This document shows positions 1 to 9,588 of a stretch of DNA of 64,000 bases, piece after piece (positions within the stretch are counted from its first letter, which is position 1; the number at the start of each line of letters is the position of its first letter). This stretch comes from Synchiropus splendidus (Eukaryota; Chordata; Actinopteri; Syngnathiformes; Callionymidae). The notes beneath the pieces were generated by a model, which made no database searches, had not been told where the DNA came from, and saw nothing but the letters and a program-made list of their open reading frames with translations. The stretch covers positions 503,501-567,500 of the forward strand of contig NC_071340.1 of assembly GCF_027744825.2 (NCBI RefSeq), read 5' to 3'. A program made the position numbers and the translations under genes.

Positions 1-188
1 TTTTCAGGGAAGCTTCAGAACATGAAATTTTAACCTCCCACTATAGCAGAAAGGGTCTTTCTAGTAGTTGCACATCAAATCTAAGCTGTCTGAAGTGTTT
101 TTCAAAAGTTATCAACACTTTTATGTTTGGCGTTCCGAAACCCACCTTATCTCAGGCTGAAAAGCGTTTTTGTGCATTGTGCCATAAC
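1..188. repeat. Reference monomer, class A
   Basis: This is the first full unit and the model for class A: G at p9, T at p68, G at p85, G at p88, A at p104, GT at p172-173. It contains the HindIII site (p10-15), the palindrome CTATAG (p41-46), a hairpin-forming dyad with arms at p93-99 and p114-120, and a near-palindromic A-run/GCG/T-run at p160-171. A short direct repeat, TTGTGC twice, lies near the 3' end. Class A most often alternates with class B, so an A-B dimer of 376 bp looks like the simplest building block. Choosing base 1 as the monomer start is arbitrary; it is the window's first base. Confidence 0.95.
93..120. other. Hairpin-capable dyad in each monomer
   Basis: AAGTGTT at p93-99 and AACACTT at p114-120 are exact reverse complements with a 14-base loop. 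I saw no change in either arm across the window. The class-diagnostic p104 and p113 lie in the loop. The same dyad repeats every 188 bp; the first instance is given. Dyad symmetry is a known feature of some centromeric DNA without CENP-B boxes; a role here is inference. Confidence 0.7.
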
Positions 189-376
189 TTTTCAGGAAAG
201 CTTCAGAACATGAAATTTTAACCTCCCACTATAGCAGAAAGGGTCTTTCTAGTAGTTGCACATCAAATCTAAACTGTCTGAAGTGTTTTTCCAAAGTTAT
301 CAACACTTTTATGTTTGGCGTTCCGAAACCCACCTTATCTCAGGCTGAAAAGCGTTTTTGTGCATTGTGCCATAAC
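189..376. repeat. Reference monomer, class B
   Basis: This is the model for class B. It differs from class A at three diagnostic positions: A at p9, A at p85, C at p104. It is about 98% identical to A. A version ending AC at p172-173 (B+) is first seen at 565..752 and is normally followed by a class C unit. Confidence 0.93.
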
Positions 377-752
377 TTTTCAGGGAAGCTTCAGAACATG
401 AAATTTTAACCTCCCACTATAGCAGAAAGGGTCTTTCTAGTAGTTGCACATCAAATCTAAGCTGTCTGAAGTGTTTTTCAAAAGTTATCAACACTTTTAT
501 GTTTGGCGTTCCGAAACCCACCTTATCTCAGGCTGAAAAGCGTTTTTGTGCATTGTGCCATAACTTTTCAGGAAAGCTTCAGAACATGAAATTTTAACCT
601 CCCACTATAGCAGAAAGGGTCTTTCTAGTAGTTGCACATCAAATCTAAACTGTCTGAAGTGTTTTTCCAAAGTTATCAACACTTTTATGTTTGGCGTTCC
701 GAAACCCACCTTATCTCAGGCTGAAAAGCGTTTTTACGCATTGTGCCATAAC

Positions 753-940
753 TTTTCAGGGAAGCTTCAGAACATGAAATTTTAACCTCCCACTATAGCA
801 GAAAGGGTCTTTCTAGTAGGTGCACATCAAATCTAAGCTCTCTGAAGTGTTTTTCGAAAGTTATCAACACTTTTATGTTTGGCGTTCCGAAACCCACCTT
901 ATCTCAGGCTGAAAAGCGTTTTTGTGCATTGTGCCATAAC
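753..940. repeat. Reference monomer, class C (ApaLI and BstBI sites)
   Basis: This is the model for class C: G at p68, G at p85, C at p88, G at p104. The p68 change creates GTGCAC (ApaLI) and the p104 change creates TTCGAA (BstBI) inside the 8-bp palindrome TTTCGAAA. C units usually follow a monomer ending AC at p172-173, so they mark the larger repeat register. Exceptions are informative junctions, for example 40045, where C follows a GT-ending unit. Confidence 0.93.
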
Positions 941-2256
941 TTTTCAGGAAAGCTTCAGAACATGAAATTTTAACCTCCCACTATAGCAGAAAGCGTCTTT
1001 CTAGTAGTTGCACATCACATCTAAACTGTCTGAAGTGTTTTTCCAAAGTTATCAACACTTTTATGTTTGGCGTTCCGAAACCCACCTTATCTCAGGCTGA
1101 AAAGCGTTTTTGTGCATTGTGCCATAACTTTTCAGGGAAGCTTCAGAACATGAAATTTTAACCTCCCACTATAGCAGAAAGGGTCTTTCTAGTAGTTGCA
1201 CATCAAATCTAAGCTGTCTGAAGTGTTTTTCAAAAGTTATCAACACTTTTATGTTTGGCGTTCCGAAACCCACCTTATCTCAGGCTGAAAAGCGTTTTTG
1301 TGCATTGTGCCATAACTTTTCAGGAAAGCTTCAGAACATGAAATTTTAACCTCCCACTATAGCAGAAAGGGTCTTTCTAGTAGTTGCACATCAAATCTAA
1401 ACTGTCTGAAGTGTTTTTCCAAAGTTATCAACACTTTTATGTTTGGCGTTCCGAAACCCACCTTATCTCAGGCTGAAAAGCGTTTTTGTGCATTGTGCCA
1501 TAACTTTTCAGGGAAGCTTCAGAACATGAAATTTTAACCTCCCACTATAGCAGAAAGGGTCTTTCTAGTAGTTGCACATCAAATCTAAGCTGTCTGAAGT
1601 GTTTTTCAAAAGTTATCAACACTTTTATGTTTGGCGTTCCGAAACCCACCTTATCTCAGGCTGAAAAGCGTTTTTGTGCATTGTGCCATAACTTTTCAGG
1701 AAAGCTTCAGAACATGAAATTTTAACCTCCCACTATAGCAGAAAGGGTCTTTCTAGTAGTTGCACATCAAATCTAAGCTGTCTGAAGTGTTTTTCAAAAG
1801 TTATCAACACTTTTATGTTTGGCGTTCCGAAACCCACCTTATCTCAGGCTGAAAAGCGTTTTTGTGCATTGTGCCATAACTTTTCAGGAAAGCTTCAGAA
1901 CATGAAATTTTAACCTCCCACTATAGCAGAAAGGGTCTTTCTAGTAGTTGCACATCAAATCTAAACTGTCTGAAGTGTTTTTCCAAAGTTATCAACACTT
2001 TTATGTTTGGCGTTCCGAAACCCACCTTATCTCAGGCTGAAAAGCGTTTTTACGCATTGTGCCATAACTTTTCAGGGAAGCTTCAGAACATGAAATTTTA
2101 ACCTTCCACTATAGCAGAAAGGGTCTTTCTAGTAGGTGCACATCAAATCTAAGCTCTCTGAAGTGTTTTTCGAAAGTTATCAACACTTTTATGTTTGGCG
2201 TTCCGAAACCCACCTTATCTCAGGCTGAAAAGCGTTTTTGTGCATTGTGCCATAAC

Positions 2257-2444
2257 TTTTCAGGAAAGCTTCAGAACATGAAATTTTAACCTCCCACTAT
2301 AGCAGAAAGTGTCTTTCTAGTAGTTGCACATCAAATCTAAACTGTCTGAAGTGTTTTTCCAAAGTTATTAACACTTTTATGTTTGGCGTTCCGAAACCCA
2401 CCTTATCTCAGGCTGAAAAACGTTTTTGTGCATTGTGCCATAAC
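2257..2444. repeat. Reference monomer, class D
   Basis: This is the model for class D: A at p9, T at p54, A at p85, C at p104, T at p113 and A at p164. The p164 change makes a perfect 12-bp palindrome, AAAAACGTTTTT (2416..2427). D is the class most different from C, at about 8 of 188 positions. It occurs at a roughly constant place in each higher-order unit, after C and before E+. Confidence 0.92.
2416..2427. other. Perfect 12-bp palindrome in units with p164 A
   Basis: AAAAACGTTTTT is produced when p164 is A instead of G; the usual form is A4-GCG-T5. By my reading it occurs in the D units of both domains (not in D+) and also in a C unit (5829..6016) and an A unit (10905..11092). It adds a symmetric site with a central CpG at intervals of several kilobases. 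Confidence 0.75.
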
Positions 2445-2820
2445 TTTTCAGGGAAGCTTCAGAACATGAAATTTTAACCTCCCACTATAGCAGAAAGGGT
2501 CTTTCTAGTAGTTGCACATCAAATCTAAACTGTCTGAAGTGTTTTTCCAAAGTTATCAACACTTTTATGTTTGGCGTTCCGAAACCCACCTTTTCTCAGG
2601 CTGAAAAGCGTTTTTACGCATTGTGCCATAACTTTTCAGGGAAGCTTCAGAACATGAAATTTTAAGCTCCCACTATAGCAGAAAGGGTCTTTCTAGTAGG
2701 TGCACATCAAATCGAAGCTCTCTAAAGTGTTTTTCGAAAGTTATCAACACTTTTATGTTTGGCGTTCCGAAACCCACCTTATCTCAGGCTGAAAAGCGTT
2801 TTTGTGCATTGTGCCATAAC

Positions 2821-3008
2821 TTTTCAGGGAAGCTTCAGAACATGAAATTTTAACCTCCCACTATAGCAGAAAGGGTCTTTCTAGTAGTTGCACATCAAAT
2901 CTAAACTGTCTGAAGTGTTTTTCCAAAGTTATCAACACTTTTATGTTTGGCGTTCCGAAACCCACCTTATCTCAGGCTGAAAAGCGTTTTTGTGCATTGT
3001 GCCATAAC
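2821..3008. repeat. Reference monomer, class E
   Basis: Class E has the B-type internal bases (A at p85, C at p104) with the A-type G at p9. E and E+ (AC at p172-173) fill the second half of the first-domain higher-order repeat. E could be a B unit with a single change at p9, or a crossover product with an A or C front. Confidence 0.88.
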
Positions 3009-3384
3009 TTTTCAGGGAAGCTTCAGAACATGAAATTTTAACCTCCCACTATAGCAGAAAGGGTCTTTCTAGTAGGTGCACATCAAATCTAAGCTCTCTG
3101 AAGTGTTTTTCGAAAGTTATCAACACTTTTATGTTTGGCGTTCCGAAACCCACCTTATCTCAGGCTGAAAAGCGTTTTTGTGCATTGTGCCATAACTTTT
3201 CAGGGAAGCTTCAGAACATGAAATTTTAACCTCCCACTATAGCAGAAAGGGTCTTTCTAGTAGTTGCACATCAAATCTAAACTGTCTGAAGTGTTTTTCC
3301 AAAGTTATCAACACTTTTATGTTTGGCGTTCCGAAACCCACCTTATCTCAGGCTGAAAAGCGTTTTTGTGCATTGTGCCATAAC

Positions 3385-6300
3385 TTTTCAGGGAAGCTTC
3401 AGAACATGAAATTTTAACCTCCCACTATAGCAGAAAGGGTCTTTCTAGTAGTTGCACATCAAATCTAAGCTGTCTGAAGTGTTTTTCAAAAGTTATCAAC
3501 ACTTTTATGTTTGGCGTTCCGAAACCCACCTTATCTCAGGCTGAAAAGCGTTTTTGTGCATTGTGCCATAACTTTTCAGGAAAGCTTCAGAACATGAAAT
3601 TTTAACCTCCCACTATAGCAGAAAGGGTCTTTCTAGTAGTTGCACATCAAATCTAAACTGTCTGAAGTGTTTTTCCAAAGTTATCAACACTTTTATGTTT
3701 GGCGTTCCGAAACCCACCTTATCTCAGGCTGAAAAGCGTTTTTGTGCATTGTGCCATAACTTTTCAGGGAAGCTTCAGAACATGAAATTTTAACCTCCCA
3801 CTATAGCAGAAAGGGTCTTTCTAGTAGTTGCACATCAAATCTAAGCTGTCTGAAGTGTTTTTCAAAAGTTATCAACACTTTTATGTTTGGCGTTCCGAAA
3901 CCCACCTTATCTCAGGCTGAAAAGCGTTTTTGTGCATTGTGCCATAACTTTTCAGGAAAGCTTCAGAACATGAAATTTTAACCTCCCACTATAGCAGAAA
4001 GGGTCTTTCTAGTAGTTGCACATCAAATCTAAACTGTCTGAAGTGTTTTTCCAAAGTTATCAACACTTTTATGTTTGGCGTTCCGAAACCCACCTTATCT
4101 CAGGCTGAAAAGCGTTTTTACGCATTGTGCCATAACTTTTCAGGGAAGCTTCAGAACATGAAATTTTAACCTCCCACTATAGCAGAAAGGGTCTTTCTAG
4201 TAGGTGCACATCAAATCTAAGCTCTCTGAAGTGTTTTTCGAAAGTTATCAACACTTTTATGTTTGGCGTTCCGAAACCCACCTTATCTCAGGCTGAAAAG
4301 CGTTTTTGTGCATTGTGCCATAACTTTTCAGGAAAGCTTCAGAACATGAAATTTTAACCTCCCACTATAGCAGAAAGCGTCTTTCTAGTAGTTGCACATC
4401 AAATCTAAACTGTCTGAAGTGTTTTTCCAAAGTTATCAACACTTTTATGTTTGGCGTTCCGAAACCCACCTTATCTCAGGCTGAAAAGCGTTTTTGTGCA
4501 TTGTGCCATAACTTTTCAGGGAAGCTTCAGAACATGAAATTTTAACCTCCCACTATAGCAGAAAGGGTCTTTCTAGTAGTTGCACATCAAATCTAAGCTG
4601 TCTGAAGTGTTTTTCAAAAGTTATCAACACTTTTATGTTTGGCGTTCCGAAACCCACCTTATCTCAGGCTGAAAAGCGTTTTTGTGCATTGTGCCATAAC
4701 TTTTCAGGAAAGCTTCAGAACATGAAATTTTAACCTCCCACTATAGCAGAAAGGGTCTTTCTAGTAGTTGCACATCAAATCTAAACTGTCTGAAGTGTTT
4801 TTCCAAAGTTATCAACACTTTTATGTTTGGCGTTCCGAAACCCACCTTATCTCAGGCTGAAAAGCGTTTTTGTGCATTGTGCCATAACTTTTCAGGGAAG
4901 CTTCAGAACATGAAATTTTAACCTCCCACTATAGCAGAAAGGGTCTTTCTAGTAGTTGCACATCAAATCTAAGCTGTCTGAAGTGTTTTTCAAAAGTTAT
5001 CAACACTTTTATGTTTGGCGTTCCGAAACCCACCTTATCTCAGGCTGAAAAGCGTTTTTGTGCATTGTGCCATAACTTTTCAGGAAAGCTTCAGAACATG
5101 AAATTTTAACCTCCCACTATAGCAGAAAGGGTCTTTCTAGTAGTTGCACATCAAATCTAAACTGTCTGAAGTGTTTTTCCAAAGTTATCAACACTTTTAT
5201 GTTTGGCGTTCCGAAACCCACCTTATCTCAGGCTGAAAAGCGTTTTTACGCATTGTGCCATAACTTTTCAGGGAAGCTTCAGAACATGAAATTTTAACCT
5301 TCCACTATAGCAGAAAGGGTCTTTCTAGTAGGTGCACATCAAATCTAAGCTCTCTGAAGTGTTTTTCGAAAGTTATCAACACTTTTATGTTTGGCGTTCC
5401 GAAACCCACCTTATCTCAGGCTGAAAAGCGTTTTTGTGCATTGTGCCATAACTTTTCAGGAAAGCTTCAGAACATGAAATTTTAACCTCCCACTATAGCA
5501 GAAAGTGTCTTTCTAGTAGTTGCACATCAAATCTAAACTGTCTGAAGTGTTTTTCCAAAGTTATTAACACTTTTATGTTTGGCGTTCCGAAACCCACCTT
5601 ATCTCAGGCTGAAAAACGTTTTTGTGCATTGTGCCATAACTTTTCAGGGAAGCTTCAGAACATGAAATTTTAACCTCCCACTATAGCAGAAAGGGTCTTT
5701 CTAGTAGTTGCACATCAAATCTAAACTGTCTGAAGTGTTTTTCCAAAGTTATCAACACTTTTATGTTTGGCGTTCCGAAACCCACCTTTTCTCAGGCTGA
5801 AAAGCGTTTTTACGCATTGTGCCATAACTTTTCAGGGAAGCTTCAGAACATGAAATTTTAAGCTCCCACTATAGCAGAAAGGGTCTTTCTAGTAGGTGCA
5901 CATCAAATCGAAGCTCTCTGAAGTGTTTTTCGAAAGTTATCAACACTTTTATGTTTGGCGTTCCGAAACCCACCTTATCTCAGGCTGAAAAACGTTTTTG
6001 TGCATTGTGCCATAACTTTTCAGGGAAGCTTCAGAACATGAAATTTTAACCTCCCACTATAGCAGAAAGGGTCTTTCTAGTAGTTGCACATCAAATCTAA
6101 ACTGTCTGAAGTGTTTTTCCAAAGTTATCAACACTTTTATGTTTGGCGTTCCGAAACCCACCTTATCTCAGGCTGAAAAGCGTTTTTGTGCATTGTGCCA
6201 TAACTTTTCAGGGAAGCTTCAGAACATGAAATTTTAACCTCCCACTATAGCAGAAAGGGTCTTTCTAGTAGGTGCACATCAAATCTAAGCTCTCTGAAGT

Positions 6301-6580
6301 GTTTTTCGAAAGTTATCAACACTTTTATGTTTGGCGTTCCGAAACCCACCTTATCTCAGGCTGAAAAGCCTTTTTGTGCATTGTGCCATAACTTTTCAGG
6401 GAAGCTTCAGAACATGAAATTTTAACCTCCCACTATAGCAGAAAGGGTCTTTCTAGTAGTTGCACATCAAATCTAAACTGTCTGAAGTGTTTTTCCAAAG
6501 TTATCAACACTTTTATGTTTGGCGTTCCGAAACCCACCTTATCTCGGGCTGAAAAGCGTTTTTGTGCATTGTGCCATAAC
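3385..6580. repeat. Higher-order repeat, copy 2 (17 monomers, 3,196 bp)
   Basis: The class order is A, B, A, B+, C, Bc, A, B, A, B+, C (p37 T), D, E+ (p149 T), C (p34 G, p82 G), E, C, E. Its last C carries C at p166 (6370) and its last E carries G at p154 (6546). Within the window that pair of marks recurs only at 54145..54520. I take this copy as the reference form because copies 1 and 3 differ from it by plus one and minus one monomer. Confidence 0.92.
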
Positions 6581-9500
6581 TTTTCAGGGAAGCTTCAGAA
6601 CATGAAATTTTAACCTCCCACTATAGCAGAAAGGGTCTTTCTAGTAGTTGCACATCAAATCTAAGCTGTCTGAAGTGTTTTTCAAAAGTTATCAACACTT
6701 TTATGTTTGGCGTTCCGAAACCCACCTTATCTCAGGCTGAAAAGCGTTTTTGTGCATTGTGCCATAACTTTTCAGGAAAGCTTCAGAACATGAAATTTTA
6801 ACCTCCCACTATAGCAGAAAGGGTCTTTCTAGTAGTTGCACATCAAATCTAAACTGTCTGAAGTGTTTTTCCAAAGTTATCAACACTTTTATGTTTGGCG
6901 TTCCGAAACCCACCTTATCTCAGGCTGAAAAGCGTTTTTGTGCATTGTGCCATAACTTTTCAGGGAAGCTTCAGAACATGAAATTTTAACCTCCCACTAT
7001 AGCAGAAAGGGTCTTTCTAGTAGTTGCACATCAAATCTAAGCTGTCTGAAGTGTTTTTCAAAAGTTATCAACACTTTTATGTTTGGCGTTCCGAAACCCA
7101 CCTTATCTCAGGCTGAAAAGCGTTTTTGTGCATTGTGCCATAACTTTTCAGGAAAGCTTCAGAACATGAAATTTTAACCTCCCACTATAGCAGAAAGGGT
7201 CTTTCTAGTAGTTGCACATCAAATCTAAACTGTCTGAAGTGTTTTTCCAAAGTTATCAACACTTTTATGTTTGGCGTTCCGAAACCCACCTTATCTCAGG
7301 CTGAAAAGCGTTTTTACGCATTGTGCCATAACTTTTCAGGGAAGCTTCAGAACATGAAATTTTAACCTCCCACTATAGCAGAAAGGGTCTTTCTAGTAGG
7401 TGCACATCAAATCTAAGCTCTCTGAAGTGTTTTTCGAAAGTTATCAACACTTTTATGTTTGGCGTTCCGAAACCCACCTTATCTCAGGCTGAAAAGCGTT
7501 TTTGTGCATTGTGCCATAACTTTTCAGGAAAGCTTCAGAACATGAAATTTTAACCTCCCACTATAGCAGAAAGCGTCTTTCTAGTAGTTGCACATCAAAT
7601 CTAAACTGTCTGAAGTGTTTTTCCAAAGTTATCAACACTTTTATGTTTGGCGTTCCGAAACCCACCTTATCTCAGGCTGAAAAGCGTTTTTGTGCATTGT
7701 GCCATAACTTTTCAGGGAAGCTTCAGAACATGAAATTTTAACCTCCCACTATAGCAGAAAGGGTCTTTCTAGTAGTTGCACATCAAATCTAAGCTGTCTG
7801 AAGTGTTTTTCAAAAGTTATCAACACTTTTATGTTTGGCGTTCCGAAACCCACCTTATCTCAGGCTGAAAAGCGTTTTTGTGCATTGTGCCATAACTTTT
7901 CAGGAAAGCTTCAGAACATGAAATTTTAACCTCCCACTATAGCAGAAAGGGTCTTTCTAGTAGTTGCACATCAAATCTAAACTGTCTGAAGTGTTTTTCC
8001 AAAGTTATCAACACTTTTATGTTTGGCGTTCCGAAACCCACCTTATCTCAGGCTGAAAAGCGTTTTTGTGCATTGTGCCATAACTTTTCAGGGAAGCTTC
8101 AGAACATGAAATTTTAACCTCCCACTATAGCAGAAAGGGTCTTTCTAGTAGTTGCACATCAAATCTAAGCTGTCTGAAGTGTTTTTCAAAAGTTATCAAC
8201 ACTTTTATGTTTGGCGTTCCGAAACCCACCTTATCTCAGGCTGAAAAGCGTTTTTGTGCATTGTGCCATAACTTTTCAGGAAAGCTTCAGAACATGAAAT
8301 TTTAACCTCCCACTATAGCAGAAAGGGTCTTTCTAGTAGTTGCACATCAAATCTAAACTGTCTGAAGTGTTTTTCCAAAGTTATCAACACTTTTATGTTT
8401 GGCGTTCCGAAACCCACCTTATCTCAGGCTGAAAAGCGTTTTTACGCATTGTGCCATAACTTTTCAGGGAAGCTTCAGAACATGAAATTTTAACCTTCCA
8501 CTATAGCAGAAAGGGTCTTTCTAGTAGGTGCACATCAAATCTAAGCTCTCTGAAGTGTTTTTCGAAAGTTATCAACACTTTTATGTTTGGCGTTCCGAAA
8601 CCCACCTTATCTCAGGCTGAAAAGCGTTTTTGTGCATTGTGCCATAACTTTTCAGGAAAGCTTCAGAACATGAAATTTTAACCTCCCACTATAGCAGAAA
8701 GTGTCTTTCTAGTAGTTGCACATCAAATCTAAACTGTCTGAAGTGTTTTTCCAAAGTTATTAACACTTTTATGTTTGGCGTTCCGAAACCCACCTTATCT
8801 CAGGCTGAAAAACGTTTTTGTGCATTGTGCCATAACTTTTCAGGGAAGCTTCAGAACATGAAATTTTAACCTCCCACTATAGCAGAAAGGGTCTTTCTAG
8901 TAGTTGCACATCAAATCTAAACTGTCTGAAGTGTTTTTCCAAAGTTATCAACACTTTTATGTTTGGCGTTCCGAAACCCACCTTTTCTCAGGCTGAAAAG
9001 CGTTTTTACGCATTGTGCCATAACTTTTCAGGGAAGCTTCAGAACATGAAATTTTAAGCTCCCACTATAGCAGAAAGGGTCTTTCTAGTAGGTGCACATC
9101 AAATCGAAGCTCTCTGAAGTGTTTTTCGAAAGTTATCAACACTTTTATGTTTGGCGTTCCGAAACCCACCTTATCTCAGGCTGAAAAGCGTTTTTGTGCA
9201 TTGTGCCATAACTTTTCAGGGAAGCTTCAGAACATGAAATTTTAACCTCCCACTATAGCAGAAAGGGTCTTTCTAGTAGTTGCACATCAAATCTAAACTG
9301 TCTGAAGTGTTTTTCCAAAGTTATCAACACTTTTATGTTTGGCGTTCCGAAACCCACCTTATCTCAGGCTGAAAAGCGTTTTTGTGCATTGTGCCATAAC
9401 TTTTCAGGGAAGCTTCAGAACATGAAATTTTAACCTCCCACTATAGCAGAAAGGGTCTTTCTAGTAGTTGCACATCAAATCTCAACTGTCTGAAGTGTTT

Positions 9501-9588
9501 TTCCAAAGTTATCAACACTTTTATGTTTGGCGTTCCGAAACCCACCTTATCTCAGGCTGAAAAGCGTTTTTGTGCATTGTGCCATAAC
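6581..9588. repeat. Higher-order repeat, copy 3 (16 monomers)
   Basis: The class order follows copy 2 through A, B, A, B+, C, Bc, A, B, A, B+, C (p37 T), D, E+ (p149 T), C (p34 G, p82 G), E. It then ends with E* (C at p83, 9483) in place of C, E. The E* mark recurs at 17943, 31103 and 49527, each time followed by A or A+, so 9401..9588 is the hand-over from the first-domain pattern to the second. Confidence 0.88.

Larger units (their letters stand above)
1..3384. repeat. Higher-order repeat, copy 1 (18 monomers)
   Basis: The class order is A, B, A, B+, C, Bc, A, B, A, A2, B+, C (p37 T), D, E+ (p149 T), C (p34 G, p82 G), E, C, E. Relative to the 17-monomer second copy it has one extra unit: A then A2 at 1505..1880 where the second copy has a single A. 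The C unit at 2633..2820 has a private change in CTCTCTAAAG. The order, including rare marks (p54 C, p37 T, p149 T, p82 G), recurs in the next two copies. Confidence 0.9.

Noticed and set aside
93..120. Rho-independent terminator
   Set aside because: The stem is AT-rich and short, the loop is 14 bases, there is no gene upstream, and it recurs in every monomer of a noncoding array.
1..188. CENP-B box
   Set aside because: TTCG occurs in class C (p101-104) and on the minus strand near p136-139, but the required downstream A and CGGG are absent in both cases.
1..188. Human or primate alpha satellite
   Set aside because: The unit is 188 bp instead of about 171 bp and I see no sequence resemblance.
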